From assembly GCA_937916005.1 (NCBI GenBank), contig CALGIA010000329.1, positions 1 through 11,542 on the forward strand: DNA of 11,542 nt, written 5' to 3'. Positions within the stretch are counted from its first letter, which is position 1. Each line of letters opens with the position of its first letter. Below, in pieces: positions 1-6,869 of this stretch. Origin of the DNA: an uncultured Rhodospirillaceae bacterium. Its GTDB lineage: Bacteria; Pseudomonadota; Alphaproteobacteria; MPNO01. The notes below the pieces were generated by a model. That model saw only the letters and a program-made list of their open reading frames with translations, had not been told where the DNA came from and ran no database searches. The position numbers and the translations under genes were made by a program.

Positions 1-1355
1 TGTTCAATATTCTGCCCACGTTTCTCGAAATTTTTCTGGTTTGCGGGATTCTTTGGGCCCTCTTCAATATCTGGTTCGCGCTGGTCACCTTCGTGACCAT
101 TGCCAGCTATATCGTCTACACCATGATGGTCACCGAATGGCGGTTGCAATATCGCCGGCGGATGAACGAATCCGATCAACGGGCCAACACCCGCGCCATC
201 GACAGCCTGTTGAATTACGAGACGGTAAAATATTTCGGCAACGAGGAATTCGAAGCCAACCGCTACGACCGGGCGCTGGAAAACTACGAATACGCGGCGG
301 TGAAATCGAAAACCACCCTGTCGCTGCTGAATGTGGGACAGGCGGCCATCGTCGGGCTGGGGCTGACCATCGTCATGATCATGGCCGGAATCGGGGTAAC
401 CGACGGCACCATGACCGTCGGCGATTTCGTACTGGTCAACGTTTACCTGATCCAGCTTTACATCCCGCTTAATTTCCTGGGATTCGTCTATCGCGAGATC
501 AAGCAATCCCTGACCGACATGGAAGCCATGTTCCATCTGCTCGGCGTCCCGGCGGAAATAAGGGACAATGACGACGCGCCGCTGTTGTCGGTTACGGATG
601 GTTCAATCGAATTCCGGGACGTCTCGTTCGGGTATGATTCACGCCGGCCCATTCTGCATAACGTGAGCTTCAAGGTTCCGGCCGGAAAAAAGATCGCGAT
701 TGTCGGCCCTTCGGGCGCGGGAAAATCGACCATTTCACGGCTGCTGTTCCGGTTCTACGACGTCAATGGCGGCGCCGTGCTGATCGATGGTCAGGATTTG
801 CGCACCGTGGCTCAAACCAGCGTTCGTGCTGCCATCGGTATCGTCCCGCAGGATACGGTGCTGTTCAACGACACCATCTATTACAACATCGCCTACGGAC
901 GGACCGACGCGGATAAATCGGAAATAGAGAATGCCGCACGGCTTGCCGCCATCCATGACTTCATCATCTCGACGCCGGATGGCTATGAAACCCTGGTCGG
1001 GGAACGGGGGCTGAAACTTTCCGGCGGCGAAAAGCAGCGGGTCGCCATCGCCCGGACCATATTGAAGGCGCCGAAAATCCTGTTATTGGATGAAGCGACA
1101 TCCGCGCTCGATACCCGCACCGAACGTGAAATCCAGACAGCCCTCAAAAAGGTTTCCGAAGACCGGACCACGCTGGTCATCGCCCATCGACTATCTACGG
1201 TGGTCGACGCGGATGAAATCCTGGTCCTGGACCAGGGACGGATTGTTGAACGCGGCGCCCATGACCATTTATTGGCGCAAAATGGCGTATATGCCGCCAT
1301 GTGGCGGCGCCAACAACAATCCGAAACAGCCGGCGAAGAGCTTGAAATCTCCTAA
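1..1355 (+). CDS. Atm1-family ABC exporter, half transporter (5' end cut off by the window)
   Basis: This is the C-terminal part of a fused permease-ATPase of the Atm1/HMT1 type. The family works as homodimers in the inner membrane; bacterial members are thought to export glutathione-linked compounds or metal conjugates. The frame is open from the first complete codon at 3, so the start lies upstream. Bases 3 to about 540 encode the last membrane helices and a cytoplasmic coupling region, ending in the Atm1-typical stretch LNFLGFVYREIKQS. The nucleotide-binding domain follows: Walker A GPSGAGKST (705-731), Q-loop region IVPQD (about 840), signature LSGGEKQR (1017-1040), Walker B with D-loop ILLLDEATSALD (1077-1112), and the switch histidine of AHRLST (1185-1187). 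All ATPase motifs are intact, so the enzyme is expected to be active. The TAA stop is at 1353-1355, followed by a terminator-like hairpin. Family assignment is strong; the substrate is not readable from sequence. Confidence 0.88.
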   Translation, partial: FNILPTFLEIFLVCGILWALFNIWFALVTFVTIASYIVYTMMVTEWRLQYRRRMNESDQRANTRAIDSLLNYETVKYFGNEEFEANRYDRALENYEYAAVKSKTTLSLLNVGQAAIVGLGLTIVMIMAGIGVTDGTMTVGDFVLVNVYLIQLYIPLNFLGFVYREIKQSLTDMEAMFHLLGVPAEIRDNDDAPLLSVTDGSIEFRDVSFGYDSRRPILHNVSFKVPAGKKIAIVGPSGAGKSTISRLLFRFYDVNGGAVLIDGQDLRTVAQTSVRAAIGIVPQDTVLFNDTIYYNIAYGRTDADKSEIENAARLAAIHDFIISTPDGYETLVGERGLKLSGGEKQRVAIARTILKAPKILLLDEATSALDTRTEREIQTALKKVSEDRTTLVIAHRLSTVVDADEILVLDQGRIVERGAHDHLLAQNGVYAAMWRRQQQSETAGEELEIS

Positions 1356-1404
1356 ACCGCTATAATTATTGCTGAAATTGATAATCAATGGCTTTCAACC
1401 ATTG

Positions 1405-1426
1405 TGCCGGTAACCGGTATTTTCTT
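1405..1426 (+). terminator. Weak intrinsic terminator after the ABC exporter
   Basis: TGCCGG and CCGGTA pair across a TAA loop (4 G-C pairs plus one G-U and one T-A pair). The run TTTTCTT follows, about 50 bases after the exporter stop. A second hairpin, CAATGG/CCATTG with a 7-base loop, sits just upstream at 1386-1404. The short stem makes this a modest candidate. Confidence 0.4.
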
Positions 1427-1543
1427 CCAAACCTTAAGACCTGTTTCAGAAATTAAACGATATTATTTAAAATGATTTGTATCGCTTGCGGAATTTCGCG
1501 TTTTCTTCGCAGATTTGGCATGTGTAACCGTATTTAGCGCCGC

Positions 1544-1558
1544 TCCTTCAGTTAAGGA
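1544..1558 (+). promoter_or_regulatory. Small hairpin ahead of the TTG start of the GGDEF-EAL gene
   Basis: TCCTT and AAGGA pair across a 5-base loop (CAGTT). The right arm is a good Shine-Dalgarno sequence, but it lies 25 bases before the TTG at 1584, and the in-frame stop TGA at 1569-1571 falls between them. It therefore cannot directly serve the long frame. The sequence nearer the start is only AATAGG (1572-1577). The upstream gap from 1427 is AT-rich and includes TATTAT at 1461-1466, but I could not pair that with a convincing -35. Confidence 0.25.
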
Positions 1559-1583
1559 ACGGACAGTTTGAAATAGGCCACGT

Positions 1584-3803
1584 TTGATTCCCGCAATTGC
1601 CGATACGCAGGTTGAGTTACCAGCCGCCCTGCTGAAGCTGGACAAGCATTGGCGCATCGCCGAGGTGAACTCGGCTTTGATGCGGCTGTTTGCCGTGGAA
1701 CAGAATGACATTGTCGGGCGGCATTTTACCGACCTTCTGCCTGTGCTACGCCGCGGAACCGTGATGGAGCGCCTGGCCGGGGAATTGATATCGAAGGGGC
1801 GGGTCCAGAATTTTGCCGTTGCGCTGAGTTTGACGGACCAGAACGTCCGCCATGTTATCCTGAACGCCACCGCCCAGTTCGATAACGATGGCAGTTTCAA
1901 CGGCGCCGTCGCGGCGGTTTCCGACGTAACGGCGCTGACCCAAAGCGAAGCCGACCTCATGGTCGAGGTCGAAAACATAAGCTCCAAATTGGCCGAAGCC
2001 AGTGATTATCGGGACCGGGTCGAAAATCAAAGCCGGTATCTCGCTGAGATAGCGGAGAATGGTGAACTCGCGCGCGACGAAGTTGAACAGGCCCTGAGCC
2101 GCGCGGAAGAAAGCGAAAAGCGGTTTCGAACCATCGTCACCAGCGTTGCCGACGGTATTCTGGTCATCAATCGGCAAGGAACAATCCAGCTTTTCAACCA
2201 TGCGGCCGAGGGAATATTCGGGATCAGCGTGGTCGAATGCATCGGGAAGAACATTGAAAGCCTGATCGCCGGCAATGATGGAACACTGAATTCATATATG
2301 GGCAAAGAATTGCCCGGGCGTGAACGCTACAGAAAGGAGCTTCTCGGTCTCCGAAAGGACGGGGTTGAGTTCCCCATGGAACTGACCGCGAACGCGACGA
2401 GTTTCGACGAAACCAGGCTGTTCGTGGTCATTTGCAGGGATATTTCGAACCGCAAACAAGTCGAGGCGAAACTCGAATCATTGGCAAAGTACGATCCCCT
2501 GACCGGCCTTGCCAACCGGACACTGTTTCATGAAAAACTAGATGAAGCCCTGCGTTTGGCCGAACGTGGAGGTCATAGTATCGCGGTGCTTTATCTCGAT
2601 CTCGATCACTTCAAGGATATCAACGACACGCTGGGGCATCCCGCGGGTGATCAACTGCTCCAGCTGGTTGCCGCGCGTCTGAAGAAATGTGTCCGGGGAC
2701 CGGATACGGTCGCCCGGCTCGGCGGCGATGAATTTGCCATCATTGCGACCAATGTCAACGATCAGCGGCTTGTTCACCGCCTGGCGGGCCGGATCGTTGA
2801 AGCCCTTAAAGAGCCGGCGGTCATTCAATCTCAAACGATCCATACCGGAACCAGTATCGGTATCACGCTTTATCCGGATGATGCCGTCGATCCGAACCGG
2901 TTGATGAAGAATGCCGATCTTGCCCTCTACAGGGCGAAATCCAACGGCCGCGACAGGTATGAATTCTTTCATCGCGAGATGAATGAAAAAATTGTGGCGC
3001 GGATGCGGATGGAAAAAGAATTACGCGGCGCGATCGCCAATAACGAACTATCGATTCATTATCAGCCTCAGGCCGACATCAAAAAAGGCACGATCATCGG
3101 GGCCGAGGCCTTGATCCGCTGGAAAAAGAAAAACGGGGACATGGTGCCCCCGGATCAATTCATACCGATTGCCGAGACCTGTGGACTGATGCGCCAGATC
3201 ACCGATTGGGTTCTCAAGGAAGCCGTTCAACAATGCAGGGAATGGCAAAAGGCTGGACAGTTCACGGGACGCATCGGCGTCAATCTTTCCCCGACGGATC
3301 TGAAGCATCCGGATTTCGCGCCTTCGGTTCTGAATATCTTGAAATCTTCCGGACTGGATCCGTCGTGTCTGGAGCTGGAAATCACCGAAGGCATGATGAT
3401 CGAACAGGTTGACGCGGTCATCGAAAACCTCCGGCAGATTCGCGATAATGGTATCGGGTTGGCGATCGATGATTTCGGGACGGGCTACTCGTCCCTTGCC
3501 TATTTAAAGCGCTTTTCCGTTGACCGGGTGAAAATCGACCGGACCTTCATCAATAATATCAATGAGAACCGCGACGTGTTGGCGATAACCGAAGCCATCA
3601 TCAGCATGGGTCATGCGCTTGGCTTGAAGGTCATCGCGGAGGGAGTTGAGACCGAGGCGCAGCTGGAACTGCTCCGCCGAAAAAAGTGCGATGAATTCCA
3701 GGGCTATCTGTTCGCTCGGCCCATGCCGCCGGCCGAATTTATCGAATTCGTTAAAGTATCCGCGGCCCAGAGCCAAAATCCGGAAAAAAGGGTCCGCGCC
3801 TAG
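1584..3803 (+). CDS. PAS-PAS-GGDEF-EAL cyclic-di-GMP turnover protein
   Basis: A 739-residue soluble signalling protein with no membrane segment. It has an N-terminal PAS domain (about 12-118), a charged helical linker likely to form a coiled coil (about 119-178), and a second PAS domain (about 180-298). A GGDEF domain (about 310-465) and an EAL domain (about 480-725) follow. The cyclase motif GGDEF is intact at 380-384, with an RGPD inhibitory site (371-374) spaced by the usual five residues and the metal-binding run LDLDHF near 339. The phosphodiesterase domain keeps EAL (508-510), NLSP, ELEITEG, DDFGTG (629-634), the KID lysine (650) and EGVET (686-690). Both activities are therefore plausible, presumably balanced by whatever the PAS domains sense. 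TTG 1584 is chosen because an in-frame stop precedes it at 1569 and the next ATG (1680) would delete part of the first PAS domain. Confidence 0.93.
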   Translation: MIPAIADTQVELPAALLKLDKHWRIAEVNSALMRLFAVEQNDIVGRHFTDLLPVLRRGTVMERLAGELISKGRVQNFAVALSLTDQNVRHVILNATAQFDNDGSFNGAVAAVSDVTALTQSEADLMVEVENISSKLAEASDYRDRVENQSRYLAEIAENGELARDEVEQALSRAEESEKRFRTIVTSVADGILVINRQGTIQLFNHAAEGIFGISVVECIGKNIESLIAGNDGTLNSYMGKELPGRERYRKELLGLRKDGVEFPMELTANATSFDETRLFVVICRDISNRKQVEAKLESLAKYDPLTGLANRTLFHEKLDEALRLAERGGHSIAVLYLDLDHFKDINDTLGHPAGDQLLQLVAARLKKCVRGPDTVARLGGDEFAIIATNVNDQRLVHRLAGRIVEALKEPAVIQSQTIHTGTSIGITLYPDDAVDPNRLMKNADLALYRAKSNGRDRYEFFHREMNEKIVARMRMEKELRGAIANNELSIHYQPQADIKKGTIIGAEALIRWKKKNGDMVPPDQFIPIAETCGLMRQITDWVLKEAVQQCREWQKAGQFTGRIGVNLSPTDLKHPDFAPSVLNILKSSGLDPSCLELEITEGMMIEQVDAVIENLRQIRDNGIGLAIDDFGTGYSSLAYLKRFSVDRVKIDRTFINNINENRDVLAITEAIISMGHALGLKVIAEGVETEAQLELLRRKKCDEFQGYLFARPMPPAEFIEFVKVSAAQSQNPEKRVRA

Positions 3804-3892
3804 TCGAATACCGCCCTGTCCGCGCGTTTCAAGGACCGTTGGTAAGAAACCGCGCGATGGGCTATCCTCGGCCCCTGTCCGGTATTCGATTA
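3801..3892 (+). promoter_or_regulatory. Candidate structured RNA leader (three-way junction) before the tandem lyase genes
   Basis: TCGAATACCG (3804-3813) is the exact reverse complement of 3880-3889. Pairing extends outward through one G-U and two A-T pairs to 3801 and 3892, giving a 13-bp closing stem. Inside it, CGCGCGTTTC (3821-3830) pairs with 3846-3856 with a single bulged C, and GGGC (3859-3862) pairs with GCCC (3871-3874). A 9-base direct repeat, CCCTGTCCG, occurs at 3814 and 3873 in the junction strands. The closing stem includes the TAG of the upstream gene and ends 15 bases before the lyase ATG. There is no U-tract, so it is not a simple terminator. It matches no riboswitch class I recognise. 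Confidence 0.35.
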
Positions 3893-3907
3893 CATGGGGA
3901 TCACGCC

Positions 3908-4876
3908 ATGCCGCGATTCAAGGATTTCGAACCCCGGGGGGTCATTCCGGCCGCCCTGCTGCCCTTCGCCGAGGATTTTTCCATCGATGAGGCGGCGACG
4001 CGCAAACATCTCAATGACATCGCCGCGGTCGACGGCATCAGCGCAATCTGCGTGAACGGCCATGCCTCGGAAGTTCACGCCTGCACGGTGGATGAACAGC
4101 GCCTGGTCCTGGAGGTCGCCCTGGACGAAATAGGCGACGGACTGCCGGTGATCAACGGGATCTATGCGGACGGCAGCCATGAGGCCGCGCGCCTTGCCCG
4201 CATGTCGGAAGAATCCGGCGCATCCTGCCTGTTGATATTCCCGCCGCACCCGATCGGACGGGGTGGCGGCAACACCCGGCCGGAAATGGCGCTTGGTCAT
4301 TTCAAGGCAATCGCCGACGCCACGGACCTGCCCTTCATCGCATTTCAATATCCCCTGGGCGGCGGTTACGGCTATCCCCTGGATACCCTGCTGGCCATGG
4401 CGGACCAGATCCCCAGTTTCCGCGCCATCAAGGACGGCTCCTATGACGCCATGCTCCATGAGCGCCATGTCCGCGTGCTGCAGGGGCTGGACCGGCCGAT
4501 CAACGTATTGACCACCCACAGTCCATGGCTGTTGCCGTCCTTGTCGACCGGTTGCGCCGGGTTGCTGTCCGGGGCCGGGTCGATCATCGCCGATCTGCAA
4601 CTGGCCCTGTTCAATGCGATCCAGGACAAGGATCTGGCGCGCGCCCGTGACATCGAGCAGCGCATCTGGCCGACCTCGAAATGTTTCTATAAACAGCCGT
4701 CCTGCGACATGCATAACCGCATGAAGGAGGCCCTGGTGATTCTGGGCCGCCTGCCCCGTGCCGTGGTGCGGCCGCCCCTGATGAAATTACCCGAAACCGA
4801 AATCAAGACGATCGAAATGGCGTTACGGGATGCGGGGATTACCCGTGACGGCGCCTTTTCCATGGCCGCCGAGTAA
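3908..4876 (+). CDS. DapA/NanA-superfamily lyase, copy 1
   Basis: A 322-residue class I aldolase-type TIM barrel of the dihydrodipicolinate synthase / N-acetylneuraminate lyase superfamily. The Schiff-base lysine is K175 (AIKDG) and the carboxylate-side tyrosine is Y148 (FQYP). The usual GTTGE loop reads GHASE (51-55), and the usual PYY segment reads FPPH with H114. The DapA proton-relay threonine and second tyrosine are therefore missing, and the lysine-pathway reaction is unlikely. Other members cleave or condense sugar acids or hydroxy-keto acids; the substrate here is unknown. ATG 3908 is chosen over the in-frame GTG at 3839 because copy 2 starts at exactly this point (both begin MPRFKDFEP), GGGA sits 7 bases upstream, and the earlier start would lie inside the inverted repeats. 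It is 45 bases ahead of copy 2, so the pair is probably cotranscribed. Confidence 0.85.
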   Translation: MPRFKDFEPRGVIPAALLPFAEDFSIDEAATRKHLNDIAAVDGISAICVNGHASEVHACTVDEQRLVLEVALDEIGDGLPVINGIYADGSHEAARLARMSEESGASCLLIFPPHPIGRGGGNTRPEMALGHFKAIADATDLPFIAFQYPLGGGYGYPLDTLLAMADQIPSFRAIKDGSYDAMLHERHVRVLQGLDRPINVLTTHSPWLLPSLSTGCAGLLSGAGSIIADLQLALFNAIQDKDLARARDIEQRIWPTSKCFYKQPSCDMHNRMKEALVILGRLPRAVVRPPLMKLPETEIKTIEMALRDAGITRDGAFSMAAE

Positions 4877-4921
4877 CGTAAAATTTTATAATGATGTCAT
4901 CAAACGACTGGAGAACAGGAT

Positions 4922-5878
4922 ATGCCGCGTTTCAAGGATTTTGAGCCCAAGGGCGTCATACCCGCTACCCTGCTTGCGTTTAACGAGGATTTTTCCATCG
5001 ACGAGGCCTCGACCCGCAAGCACACCCAGGATGTTTCCTTGGTTGACGGCATTACCGCCATCGCGATCAATGCCCATGCGTCTGAAGTGCATGCCTGCGC
5101 GTTCGATGAACAGCGCCGCATACTCGACGTCACCATGGAAGAAATCGGCGACCGTCTGCCCGTGATCAACGGCGTTTATGCGGACGGCAGCCAGGAAGCG
5201 GCCAAGCTGGCGCGCATGGCCGAGGCCGGCGGCGCATCCTGCCTGCTGGTCCTGCCGCCCCATTCCATCGGCATGTTCGGCGGCCAGCTGCGGCCCGAAA
5301 TGGCGTTGGCCCATTTCAAGACCATCGCCGACGCGACCGATCTGCCGATCATCGTTTTCCAGTATCCGGGAACCTATTGCTACCCGATTTCGACCCTGTT
5401 GCGCATGATCGAGGAGGTCCCGACGATCCGTGCGATCAAGGACTGGTCGCCGCCCATGCAGCAGGAAATCCACGTCCGGGAACTGCAATCCCTGCCGCGC
5501 CCGGTGAATGTGCTGTCGACCAATTCATCCTGGCTGATGGCGTCCCTGACCATGGGCTGCAATGGTCTGCTGTCGGGCTCCGGCTCGGTGATCGCCGATC
5601 TTCAGGTGGCGCTGTTCCAGGCTGTCCAGGATCAGGATCTGGCCCGCGCCCAGGAAATCAATGACCGCATCTATCCGACTGCCCAGGCCTTCTATTCGGA
5701 GCCGTTTGGTGACATGCATAACCGTATGAAGGAAGCGCTGGTTATTCTCGGCCGCCTGCCCCGCGCGGTGGTCCGCCCGCCCCTGGTCAAACTGACGGAA
5801 GCGGAAATCCAAGGCATCGAACAGGCCATGAAAGCCGCCGGCCTGACCCGCGACGGCGCGTTCTCACAAGCGGCTTAA
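4922..5878 (+). CDS. DapA/NanA-superfamily lyase, copy 2 (tandem paralogue)
   Basis: A 318-residue paralogue of the preceding gene, about two-thirds identical by eye over its full length. The longest unbroken match is the C-terminal block from DMHNRMKEALV onward. It keeps the Schiff-base lysine (K173, AIKDW) and Y148 (FQYP). It shares the non-DapA HASE loop (52-55) and H114, but the glycine before the loop is alanine (NAHASE instead of NGHASE). The pair also differ right after the active-site tyrosine (GTYCYP against LGGGYGYP) and the lysine (WSPPM against GSYDAM), which suggests different substrate preference or a heteromeric enzyme. A GGAGAACAGG ribosome site precedes the ATG. The TAA is only 4 bases from the stop of the convergent VOC gene. 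Superfamily assignment is firm; the reaction is unknown. Confidence 0.85.
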   Translation: MPRFKDFEPKGVIPATLLAFNEDFSIDEASTRKHTQDVSLVDGITAIAINAHASEVHACAFDEQRRILDVTMEEIGDRLPVINGVYADGSQEAAKLARMAEAGGASCLLVLPPHSIGMFGGQLRPEMALAHFKTIADATDLPIIVFQYPGTYCYPISTLLRMIEEVPTIRAIKDWSPPMQQEIHVRELQSLPRPVNVLSTNSSWLMASLTMGCNGLLSGSGSVIADLQVALFQAVQDQDLARAQEINDRIYPTAQAFYSEPFGDMHNRMKEALVILGRLPRAVVRPPLVKLTEAEIQGIEQAMKAAGLTRDGAFSQAA

Positions 5879-5882
5879 TCGC

Positions 5883-6809
5883 TCAAACCTTGCCGGTCTG
5901 GATTGTTTCGTAGGACAGGATTCCCTCGGCCAGGGTCCATTCGGCGAACGATGCCGGGGTGGATTCCCAGTCTTTCGGGGTCCAGTCGTCGGTGACGTGG
6001 TCCGAATCGAAATCATATTCGGCAGCCCCGCCGCACGGGTTTTTGAAATACCAGAAATAGCACGATGATATGGGATGCCGTCCCGGGCCGAGATGGGTCG
6101 TCCAACCCTTTTCGCCCATATACGTGCCGCCGCCGAACAGTTCATGGATATCGCGCAGTTCAAACGCGATGTGATGGAAACCCTTGTCGTCGCCGCCCTT
6201 CAGCAGGAACAGATTGTGGTGTTCGCTGGAGCCGGCGGCCCGAAAGAAATAGCCCCGGCCCGGATAGCAGTCGGTGACCACGAATCCCAGGCGGTTCACA
6301 TAGAAATCCCTGTTTTCTTCCAGATTGGGTGTCAGAAGCACCATGTGGGACAGATGAACGGGCTCGGCTTTTTTGTATATCTTGGCGCGCTTGTCGACGC
6401 GGCCCGCGATGCCTGGAATATTGATATCCGGCGCGTCCACCGTAACGGCAATGCGCTTGCTGACCGTAAAGCCGATGGCGTATCCCGCATCGTCGACCGA
6501 ATGAACGGTTCCGTCATTATCAGTGCGCACATCGCGGTCCGTCGCCAGTTCCGCGCCGATGGCGTCGACTTCGGTCTGGGTTTTCAGTCCCCAGATATAT
6601 TCATGGGCCGTGGAGCCCTCGACCGGGGCCGCCGGTAAATCATCCGCATCCTTGGGGCGGATGACAATCGTGCCCTTTTCCTGGGTCTCGAAAACGATCC
6701 GGTCGGGACCCTCGCTGGCCTTGGTCAATCCGAAATCTTCCCAGAACCGGCTGGCGGTTACCATGTCCTCAACGCCAAACACGATGGATTCAAGTCCGAG
6801 TATGTTCAT
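5883..6809 (-). CDS. Two-domain VOC protein, probable type I extradiol ring-cleavage dioxygenase
   Basis: A 308-residue protein of two vicinal-oxygen-chelate modules: an N-terminal one (about 4-115) without metal ligands and a C-terminal one (about 150-268) with them. The catechol 2,3-dioxygenase active-site set is visible. H155 (LSHMVLL), H213 (FHHIAF) and E264 (AAEYDFD) form the 2-His-1-carboxylate Fe(II) triad. H197/H198 (SSEHHNLF) lie where the family has its catalytic histidine, and Y254 lies in the conserved YFKNPCG segment. Spacing closely follows XylE and BphC, where the N-terminal domain is also the degenerate one. The likely reaction is O2-dependent meta-cleavage of a catechol-like diol, but other two-domain VOC proteins share this layout. 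The ATG has an excellent GGGAGGA site 7 bases upstream (6817-6823). It is the last gene of the leftward cluster, 60 bases after fadH, with its own promoter-like sequence. Confidence 0.82.
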   Translation of the reverse strand: MNILGLESIVFGVEDMVTASRFWEDFGLTKASEGPDRIVFETQEKGTIVIRPKDADDLPAAPVEGSTAHEYIWGLKTQTEVDAIGAELATDRDVRTDNDGTVHSVDDAGYAIGFTVSKRIAVTVDAPDINIPGIAGRVDKRAKIYKKAEPVHLSHMVLLTPNLEENRDFYVNRLGFVVTDCYPGRGYFFRAAGSSEHHNLFLLKGGDDKGFHHIAFELRDIHELFGGGTYMGEKGWTTHLGPGRHPISSCYFWYFKNPCGGAAEYDFDSDHVTDDWTPKDWESTPASFAEWTLAEGILSYETIQTGKV

Positions 6810-6829
6810 AGCAAATTCCTCCCTGTCCC

Positions 6830-6857
6830 ATTATATAAACTAAGTCGGGACCTTCAA
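6830..6857 (-). promoter_or_regulatory. Promoter-like sequence for the VOC gene
   Basis: Read leftward, TTGAAG (6852-6857), a 16-base spacer and a perfect TATAAT (6830-6835) lie between fadH and the VOC gene. A start about 6-7 bases later would give a 5' leader of only about 15-17 bases that begins just ahead of the GGGAGGA ribosome site. GTCCC (6825-6829) and GGGAC (6847-6851) form an inverted repeat around the -10 and spacer, which could be an operator. Confidence 0.5.
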
Positions 6858-6869
6858 AAGAACAGAGTA

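Noticed and set aside
3839..3907. GTG at 3839 as the start of the first lyase, adding 23 residues
   Set aside because: The tandem paralogue begins exactly at the sequence of ATG 3908, which has GGGA at good spacing. The extra codons would lie in the inverted-repeat region and match nothing in copy 2.
3801..3907. Cyclic-di-GMP (GEMM) riboswitch next to the GGDEF-EAL gene
   Set aside because: The conserved GEMM tetraloop/receptor and the CGCAAAGC-like core are missing; only the stems are present.
3890..4714. Long minus-strand frame antisense to the first lyase (also similar long frames opposite the second lyase and fadH)
   Set aside because: Low-complexity Gln/Gly/Arg-rich translations typical of the shadow of a G/C-biased gene. 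The plus-strand protein is clearly homologous to a known superfamily.
4892..4902. TGATGTCATCA palindrome between the two lyase genes
   Set aside because: An 11-base palindrome is expected about ten times by chance in this length, and the 45-base gap looks like an ordinary operon spacer.
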